NCBI GenBank assembly: GCA_002715965.1
Contig: PBAL01000072.1
Coordinates: forward strand, 1-64,000
Direction: 5' to 3'
Source: Verrucomicrobiales bacterium
GTDB taxonomy: Bacteria; Verrucomicrobiota; Verrucomicrobiia; Limisphaerales; JAYPXF01
Length of the DNA: 64,000 bases
The position numbers were made by a program, and so were the translations under genes. The notes beneath the pieces are model-generated. The model saw only the letters and a program-made list of their open reading frames with translations, had not been told where the DNA came from and ran no database searches. Each line of letters begins with the position of its first letter. Positions within the stretch are counted from its first letter, which is position 1. Positions 58,738 to 64,000 of this stretch are shown here, one piece after another.

Positions 58738-60198
58738 CTATCTGTGAGGAAAATGCCGATCCAGCAGCCTCTTCGGCTTGGTCATCCAGGACTTGTCCTT
58801 CAGCACGTTTGCCACGTTCCTTGTCTCGAACGGATCGATGCGGTGATCGTAGTATTCGCGAGCTTCCACCTTGCCGGTCTTGCGATTGCGCCACTCGGTG
58901 TATCGTCCGTTTTCAGTTCGCACCGACACGCCCATCACGGGAGCTGTGCCTTTCGAGTAAGACGGGCGGGGATGCTGGGTGAAAGCTCCTTCCTTCACTT
59001 TAGTCGTTGGATCATTCAACACGGGAACCAGGCTCTCCCCTTCCAACGCTTTTGGTGCTTCCAGTCCAGCCAGGTCGGCCAGTGTCGGATAAAGGTCGAT
59101 CAGTTCAACCAATGACGAACTCGCAGTCCCAGCCTTCGCGATCTCCGGCGTTGCGATGATCATCGGCACGCGTGCATCGAACTCAAAGCACGAGGTCTTG
59201 CACCAAAGTTCATGTTCCCCGAGATGGAAGCCGTGATCGGAGAAGAACACAACGATCGTGTTCTTTCGTAATCCGTTCTCCTCCAGTGCATCCAGGACCA
59301 GACCAATCTGCCGGTCCATGAACGTGATGCTCGCGTAGTAGCCGTGGCGTAAATCACGGGTTGTCTTCGGTGTCAGCGGAAACTTCGGCACATCCCGGTA
59401 GCCTTTGAGTTCCTTCGAGTTGTGAAGCGCGAGCGGAGGACAATCACTCGGTGCAAACCAACCGGTCGGGGCGGGCAGTTCGCGTGGGTTATATAGATCC
59501 CAATCCCGCTTGGGCGCAACGAAGGGCAGGTGAGGGCGCCAGAATCCAACCGCGAGGAAGAACGGCTTGTCCTTCAGTTCTCCGAGTGCGGACACCGCCT
59601 GGCGCGCAATTCTGCCGTCCCAATAAGCTTCGTCCGGCACGTCGAACGATTCGATGGCGGGCACTTGTCCTTTCTTTATTGCGCCAACCCGGTTGGCGGT
59701 GACCGTGTCCGCCCAATGTGGTCCGAAGTGAAACTTCGCGGGCTTGGACCAGGAAGCCGGATCTCCGAGTTGCTCTGAGTTGTGATAGATCTTGCCGATG
59801 CAGCGCGTTCTATAGCCGGCCTGCTTGAACAGTTCGGGCAAGGTTGGGTGCTTCGGTTTGGTTTTTCGAAAACTGGCCTTGAGATCCCAGACCTTGATCG
59901 TGTCCGGCCGCAATCCGGTCATGAACGACGCGCGTGAGGGATTGCAGACTGCCTGTTGGCAATAGGCTCGGGTGAATAGACGTCCACGTGACGCAAGGCG
60001 ATCGAGATTGGGGCTGATGACGTGGCGATCACCGAGACACCCCAACTCAGCGCGCAGATCATCCGCGACGATGAAGAGGACGTTTGGCTTATTCGCTGCG
60101 AAGCACGCTGAGGAGGAGATGACGATGGCAAGGATTGCGGCCGTTCGGCTCAGCAGGAGCTTCGCCAAACCAAAACGCTCGTTGTGGGCCAAGTTCAT
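58738..60198 (-). CDS. Formylglycine-dependent sulfatase, iduronate-2-sulfatase-like
   Basis: 486 residues with signal (AAILAIVISSSACFAA). Type I sulfatase: metal Asp pair in 'NVLFIVADDLRAELG' (D46-D47), modification site C85 in 'AVCNPSRASFMTGLRPDT' (C-x-P-S-R, Cys converted to formylglycine), 'GYRTRCIGKIYH', 'HLPFVAPKRDWDLY', and the second metal site 'TIVVFFSDHGFHLGEH'. This pattern (CNPSR, then 'HLPF', 'SDHGFHLGEHELWCK') is that of iduronate-2-sulfatase-like S1 enzymes acting on sulfated glycans. It follows the ceramidase-like gene by an ATGA overlap, so both are in one operon. The maturase is not in the window. Confidence 0.93.
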   Translation of the reverse strand: MNLAHNERFGLAKLLLSRTAAILAIVISSSACFAANKPNVLFIVADDLRAELGCLGDRHVISPNLDRLASRGRLFTRAYCQQAVCNPSRASFMTGLRPDTIKVWDLKASFRKTKPKHPTLPELFKQAGYRTRCIGKIYHNSEQLGDPASWSKPAKFHFGPHWADTVTANRVGAIKKGQVPAIESFDVPDEAYWDGRIARQAVSALGELKDKPFFLAVGFWRPHLPFVAPKRDWDLYNPRELPAPTGWFAPSDCPPLALHNSKELKGYRDVPKFPLTPKTTRDLRHGYYASITFMDRQIGLVLDALEENGLRKNTIVVFFSDHGFHLGEHELWCKTSCFEFDARVPMIIATPEIAKAGTASSSLVELIDLYPTLADLAGLEAPKALEGESLVPVLNDPTTKVKEGAFTQHPRPSYSKGTAPVMGVSVRTENGRYTEWRNRKTGKVEAREYYDHRIDPFETRNVANVLKDKSWMTKPKRLLDRHFPHR

Positions 60199-61607
60199 TT
60201 CAGTTCGTTCAAGAGCTTCAGCACGGTCTTGCGGATTTTTGATTCCGCGTCGACTTCAAGGAACGACGATCGTGCCGGCCAGGTTTCGTAGCCGCCCCAC
60301 TTGTGTTGCTGCTTCGTCGGAAGATATCCGCTGTAGCCGTTGGCCAACTCGATGGTGAACGTGTCCTTGAACGGGCTCGCATGTTTGATGGCGAGACCGG
60401 TTTCGGCGAAGACTTCGTTTGGAATGGCGGCAATCGCCAGGTCGCCGATGCGGAATGCCTGGAGGATGATGCTCACTCGGTCGGGAAATTCATGCAATCC
60501 CAGCGCTTCCCGCGCATAGATCACCTGGCGCGTCGGTCGCGCCGTTGGTTTTGCCTTTGCCACGATACCGCGTGCCCATTTCAATCGAGCCGCATTGGGC
60601 TTGCGAACGGCCAGGCTGAGTTCCGTCTGGGCGACGGCGATCTTCAGTTCTCGGGAGAAACTTGCCTTTCGAAACGATTCCACAGCATGCCCGGCGAGAT
60701 TCTTTCCGATCTCGGTCATTCGACCGAAGGCGGGGTATCGTTTGCGCGGTCCTTGAAAGTTGTTTGCGTTCACGTCTCCGCTCGTGCCGTTGGACATCAA
60801 ACCGACAAATCCCTCGGGATCCCCCAATCGCGTCGATGCCTCATTGGCAAATACCGCGAAATAATCCGCGCTAATTTGTCCGCGGGGAACTCCGCCGACA
60901 TAGTGCAACCCATAGTTCCCGAGCAGTGCGATCGGTTTCTGGTCCACCTCGCGCAGGCCGAACACATACACTTGGGTGTCGGCTGGGCCCGCCGGCATGA
61001 GGATTCCCCCGCGCGGTGGATTCATCCACACGATGTCGTTCGTTTCACCGAATGGATTGGGCGCCTTCAAACGCCGATCAAAGAACCAACGGCGGTTGTA
61101 AACGTAGCGTGGCTCGTAAAAGCTGTCCCAGGCCGCTTCGGCGGGTTTCAATCGTGCAGCGGCCTTCTCGATCCCCTCTGCTATCTTCACGGATAGCATT
61201 TTGTGATAGCGCTCGTTCGCCTCGCCTTGGTCAATGCTGACGGCGCGGGGAGTCGAGTGCGAGTGCGTGGCGGACAACATGATGTGAGACTTTGGAATGC
61301 CCGAGTTTTTCTCCACCAGGCGCTTGGCTTCATCGAGAATCGGCCGTTCGATCATCGTGTTGTCGATTACGGCCAAGGCGACACGGGTTTGCCCGTCATC
61401 AAGGACGATACATCGGGCATGGAGCGGATCATGAACGGACTTGGCCGGGCCGATCTTCATGATCGTTCCGTCCATCAACACGTCCTTTTGCGGGGTGATA
61501 TCGATGGCGAACGCGCCGGCGCGAATACCGGCAGCGCTGAGTTTTGAAATGCCACCCACGCCCAACAGGGCCATCAACAACAATCGAACAATCCATTGGG
61601 AACTCAT
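60195..61607 (-). CDS. Neutral ceramidase-like secreted hydrolase
   Basis: 470 residues, signal 'LLLMALLGVGGISKLSAA'. N-terminal neutral/alkaline ceramidase-like domain: 'IRAGAFAIDITPQKD', 'VHDPLHARCIVLDDGQTRVA', 'ILSATHSHSTPRAV'-type metal site (MLSATHSHSTP, the H-x-H zinc motif), 'LGNYGLHYVGGV', 'VGLMSNGTSGDVN' (the oxyanion/Ser region) and 'AAIPNEVFAETGLAIK'. Abundant in Planctomycetes and Verrucomicrobia where the true substrate is probably not ceramide. The stop overlaps the sulfatase ATG (ATGA at 60198-60195), so the two act in one pathway, perhaps on a sulfated glycolipid or glycan. Confidence 0.82.
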   Translation of the reverse strand: MSSQWIVRLLLMALLGVGGISKLSAAGIRAGAFAIDITPQKDVLMDGTIMKIGPAKSVHDPLHARCIVLDDGQTRVALAVIDNTMIERPILDEAKRLVEKNSGIPKSHIMLSATHSHSTPRAVSIDQGEANERYHKMLSVKIAEGIEKAAARLKPAEAAWDSFYEPRYVYNRRWFFDRRLKAPNPFGETNDIVWMNPPRGGILMPAGPADTQVYVFGLREVDQKPIALLGNYGLHYVGGVPRGQISADYFAVFANEASTRLGDPEGFVGLMSNGTSGDVNANNFQGPRKRYPAFGRMTEIGKNLAGHAVESFRKASFSRELKIAVAQTELSLAVRKPNAARLKWARGIVAKAKPTARPTRQVIYAREALGLHEFPDRVSIILQAFRIGDLAIAAIPNEVFAETGLAIKHASPFKDTFTIELANGYSGYLPTKQQHKWGGYETWPARSSFLEVDAESKIRKTVLKLLNELK

Positions 61608-61714
61608 GACTGCCGGGCATTGTCATTCAACCGTCGTGTCACGCGAGCGAAATCAGCGGGAACTCAAACGTTGACAAGTTGACGCGGATCACAAGTCTTT
61701 TGCCTCCGAACGCG

Positions 61715-62386
61715 ATGCCCATTCTCGAAGTTTCACAACTCAAGAAGTCTTACGTGGGACCCGAAGGCGACCGCCAGACCGTCGTCGATGTGGAAGCGTT
61801 CTCGCTGGATGCTGAAACGCAGCTCGCACTCTGCGGGGAAAGCGGAACGGGCAAGACCACTTTCCTGAACCTGATCGCCGGCATACTTCCGCCTGATTCC
61901 GGATCTGTAAGCGTCGCCGGGTCCGACATGGCGAATCTTTCCGAAGGCAAACGTGACCGGGTGCGCGCCAATCACATTGGTTACATTTTTCAGACCTTCA
62001 ATCTGCTACAAGGCTACACCTGCCTGGAGAACGTCCTCCTCGGCATGTCCTTCGGTCCCGGCGCCGATCGCGAATTCGCCCGCAAGATCCTGGACCGTGT
62101 CGGACTCGGCCATCGCGTGCATCATTATCCGCGGCAACTTTCCACCGGCCAGCAACAGCGGGTTGCAGTGGCCCGGGCATTGGCGAACAAACCGCAACTC
62201 GTTCTCGCCGACGAACCCACCGGCAATCTGGATCACGCCAACGCCGAGGAGGCCTTGAAACTCATTCGTGAAACCTGTGGCGAAAACAAAGCGGCTCTCC
62301 TTTTGGTCAGCCACGACGAAAAAATCCTCGCCCAATTCGATAACCGCAAAGACCTCAAACAGCTCAACAAAGCGACTCGCCCGTAA
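61715..62386 (+). CDS. ABC transporter ATP-binding protein (LolD/MacB-like)
   Basis: 223 residues from the ATG at 61715; a longer frame from 61679 adds unconserved residues. Walker A '[17 protein letters not shown]' (40-56), Q-loop '[10 protein letters not shown]', signature '[15 protein letters not shown]', Walker B '[13 protein letters not shown]', and H-loop '[10 protein letters not shown]'. The '[13 protein letters not shown]' segment is typical of the MacB/LolD/FtsE group that works with FtsX-like permeases. Its partner begins 27 bp downstream. It probably exports or mobilises an envelope lipid, lipoprotein or peptide. Confidence 0.93.
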   Translation: MPILEVSQLKKSYVGPEGDRQTVVDVEAFSLDAETQLALCGESGTGKTTFLNLIAGILPPDSGSVSVAGSDMANLSEGKRDRVRANHIGYIFQTFNLLQGYTCLENVLLGMSFGPGADREFARKILDRVGLGHRVHHYPRQLSTGQQQRVAVARALANKPQLVLADEPTGNLDHANAEEALKLIRETCGENKAALLLVSHDEKILAQFDNRKDLKQLNKATRP

Positions 62387-62412
62387 ATCGTCATTCGTAG
62401 ATCGTAATTCTC

Positions 62413-63615
62413 ATGACCCTGCCCCTGATCGTTTGGAAAAGTTTGCGCCAGCATATACTGAGCACGACGGTCACGGCCTTGTCCATCGCGCTGGCGGGCG
62501 GATTGTTGATGTCGGTCTGGGTGGTGAAGGAGCAGTCGCGGCAGGCATTCACCCAGCAGAACGCGGGATTCGATGCGGTGCTCGGTGCGCGCGGGTCGAA
62601 GTTGCAGTTGGTGTTGAATGCGATTTTTCACCTGGAGGCATCACCCGGTAATCTGAAATGGGATGATTACGTTTCGATCCGGAAGAATCGTGCAGTTTCC
62701 CTGGCGCTGCCGATCGCGGTTGGTGACAACTACCTTGGTTTTCGGCTGGTGGGAACGCTGACCAATCTCTTCACCGAGGTTGAATACGCACCGGAGAAGA
62801 AATACGAGGTTCAGGTGGGTCGCTCATTCGATGACGGCTATGCGGAGGCCGTGGTCGGGAGTTTTGTCGCCCAACAGCTGGGAATGAAGGTCGGCGACAA
62901 GTTTCATCCCTACCATGGGCTGATCTTTGATGAGAAAGCGCAGCACTCTGAGACGTATGTGGTCACCGGAATTCTCAAGCCATCCAATACACCTGCCGAC
63001 CGCGTGATCTGGATTCCCATTGCCGGAATACAGAACATGAAGGGGCACGATCCCAAATCAGCAAATGATATCAGCGCGGTGTTGGTGAAGTTGCGGACTC
63101 CCATTGCGGGGCAAGGTCTCAGCCTGCTTTATAACAAACAGGGCAATAAATTCACCTTCGCCTGGCCCATCGCCACGATCGTTGCGGAACTCTTCAATAA
63201 AATCGCCTGGTTCGACCAAGTGCTCGCACTGGTTGCCTGGTTGGTCGCCATCGTGGCCACGGCGTCGGTCCTGGCGAGCATCTACAATTCCATGAACGAA
63301 CGAAGACGGGATATTGCAATCCTGCGGGCGTTGGGGGCGCGGAGGCGACTGATCATTGCCTCGGTGATCATGGAGTCGGCGGCCATTGCGGCTTTGGGCA
63401 TGGTCGCAGCGTTCTTCATCTACGGCGGCATCATGGACGGCGCGGCAACGGTCATCCGGAGCCAGACGGGCGTCGTGCTCGAACCGTGGGCCTTCAATGA
63501 CGTGATGTGGTGGGTTCCGCTGGCGATGATCGGTCTCAGCGCGCTCGCTGGAATCATTCCGGCCATCAAGGCCTATCGCACAAACGTGGCGGAGAATCTC
63601 CTGCCGGTTTCCTGA
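62413..63615 (+). CDS. FtsX-like ABC permease
   Basis: 400 residues: N-terminal helix (about 14-38), a periplasmic MacB_PCD domain (about 40-255, with 'AVLGARGSKLQLVLNAIFH' and 'YAEAVVGSFVAQQLGMKVGD'), and three C-terminal helices in the FtsX fold ('LVAWLVAIVATASVLASIYN', then 'RRRDIAILRALGARRRLIIA', the coupling motif, and 'MIGLSALAGIIPAIKAYRT'). The 'RRRDIAILRALGA' helix is the hallmark of MacB/LolC-type permeases. Together with the preceding ATPase it forms a complete exporter of the macrolide/lipoprotein type; the cargo is unknown. Confidence 0.92.
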   Translation: MTLPLIVWKSLRQHILSTTVTALSIALAGGLLMSVWVVKEQSRQAFTQQNAGFDAVLGARGSKLQLVLNAIFHLEASPGNLKWDDYVSIRKNRAVSLALPIAVGDNYLGFRLVGTLTNLFTEVEYAPEKKYEVQVGRSFDDGYAEAVVGSFVAQQLGMKVGDKFHPYHGLIFDEKAQHSETYVVTGILKPSNTPADRVIWIPIAGIQNMKGHDPKSANDISAVLVKLRTPIAGQGLSLLYNKQGNKFTFAWPIATIVAELFNKIAWFDQVLALVAWLVAIVATASVLASIYNSMNERRRDIAILRALGARRRLIIASVIMESAAIAALGMVAAFFIYGGIMDGAATVIRSQTGVVLEPWAFNDVMWWVPLAMIGLSALAGIIPAIKAYRTNVAENLLPVS

Positions 63616-63640
63616 TCGATCGCGGACCCGGAGCGCAGCC

Positions 63641-64000
63641 TTGGCGGACGAAGCGAAACCGAACGATCGACTCAATTCCTGGGAATTGGCGATCCGGCCC
63701 ATGCCGCATCAATACCATCGCACGATGGCGAGGTGGATTGTTCGCAACATCGCGATCTTCGGTGCCGGGAGGATCCAGGCTATTGAAGGGATGGAACATC
63801 TCGATGTGGAGAAGGATCCCTTCGTCCTGGCGCTCAACCACACGCAGAAGATCGAAGCGCCCATTGTGCCCGCCGTCTTGGGCGTCATGCGCGGCGGGAA
63901 GATGATCCGATTCATTGCGGATTGGAACCTGATGCTCGTTCCCTTCGTCTACTTCATTTATCGATCCGGACAGGTCATTGTTCTGGATCGCAAACCCGCC
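63641..64000 (+). CDS. Acyltransferase (PlsC-like), cut by the window end
   Basis: Partial gene, 120 codons visible. Start either TTG at 63641 (preceded by GGAG) or ATG at 63701, 20 codons later. Shows the glycerolipid acyltransferase motif I as 'LALNHTQKIEAPIVPAVLG' (His-x4 with Glu in place of the usual Asp) and motif II-like 'MIRFIADWNLMLVPFVYFIY', then 'SGQVIVLDRK'. These enzymes acylate lysophosphatidate or related acceptors at the membrane. Substrate specificity cannot be judged from the visible part. It follows the FtsX-like permease by 25 bp and may share its operon. Confidence 0.75.
   Translation, partial: MADEAKPNDRLNSWELAIRPMPHQYHRTMARWIVRNIAIFGAGRIQAIEGMEHLDVEKDPFVLALNHTQKIEAPIVPAVLGVMRGGKMIRFIADWNLMLVPFVYFIYRSGQVIVLDRKPA

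Overview
This window reads as a chromosomal segment of a free-living Verrucomicrobiota bacterium, probably of the Pedosphaera/Limisphaerales type. That assignment is inferred from gene content. It carries three large PSCyt1/LamG-DUF1549-DUF1553 proteins with two DUF1501 partners, a TIGR04073-type exosortase-associated lipoprotein, a formylglycine sulfatase beside a ceramidase-like hydrolase, and PQQ-like and Calx-beta secreted proteins. There is no rRNA, tRNA or CRISPR array that I could support.

Layout. 0-7.4 kb: a transposase remnant, a secreted beta-propeller, a small membrane protein, a hypothetical gene frameshifted at a C8 run, bacterioferritin behind two tandem Fur boxes, a PSCyt1-DUF1549-DUF1553 protein, and a broken Calx-beta fragment. 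7.4-15.3 kb: metH, a C39-peptidase-like protein whose catalytic Cys is Ser, a TlpA thioredoxin, and a secreted protein of about 20 short W/DP repeats. 15.4-28.8 kb: two DUF1549/DUF1501 sets. The first is split by a toxin-antitoxin pair with a frameshifted antitoxin. The second is a tightly overlapped operon ending in a polysaccharide deacetylase with an FG-GAP-like tail. Between the two sets lie a TIGR04073 lipoprotein, ispE and a methyltransferase. 29.0-31.8 kb: folP-cdaA-cdaR on the minus strand, followed by a badly decayed glmM. 31.8-35.5 kb: a cysteine desulfurase, a hybrid histidine kinase remnant and a secreted epimerase-like protein, bracketed by two inverted copies of a roughly 170-245 bp repeat. 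35.5-39.9 kb: an MFS transporter, a TatD-like hydrolase, a four-helix-bundle gene held between inverted repeats that touch both neighbouring genes, and a pyridine nucleotide-disulfide oxidoreductase. 39.9-46.4 kb: an exopolysaccharide locus (FHA membrane protein, small SLBB lipoprotein, Wzc-like tyrosine kinase, outer-membrane barrel, PMT-like glycosyltransferase). 46.6-55 kb: Nnr repair enzyme, Gfo/Idh oxidoreductase, a frameshifted TPM-like gene, hflK-hflC, a TIM-barrel-like protein and an Nramp-like carrier lacking the metal motif. 55-58.7 kb: a YfiR / TonB receptor / YfiR / hybrid kinase module in which three of four genes are broken. 58.7-64 kb: sulfatase and ceramidase-like genes, an ABC exporter pair (LolD/MacB-like ATPase and FtsX-like permease), and an acyltransferase cut by the window edge.

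Two themes recur. The first is local decay or sequence error: single-base frameshifts, three different in-frame stop codons and internal deletions hit regulatory and accessory genes, while most housekeeping genes are clean. The second is small palindromic or inverted-repeat elements in nearly every larger intergenic gap. The best candidate for an undescribed unit is the four-helix-bundle cassette at 37621-38060.
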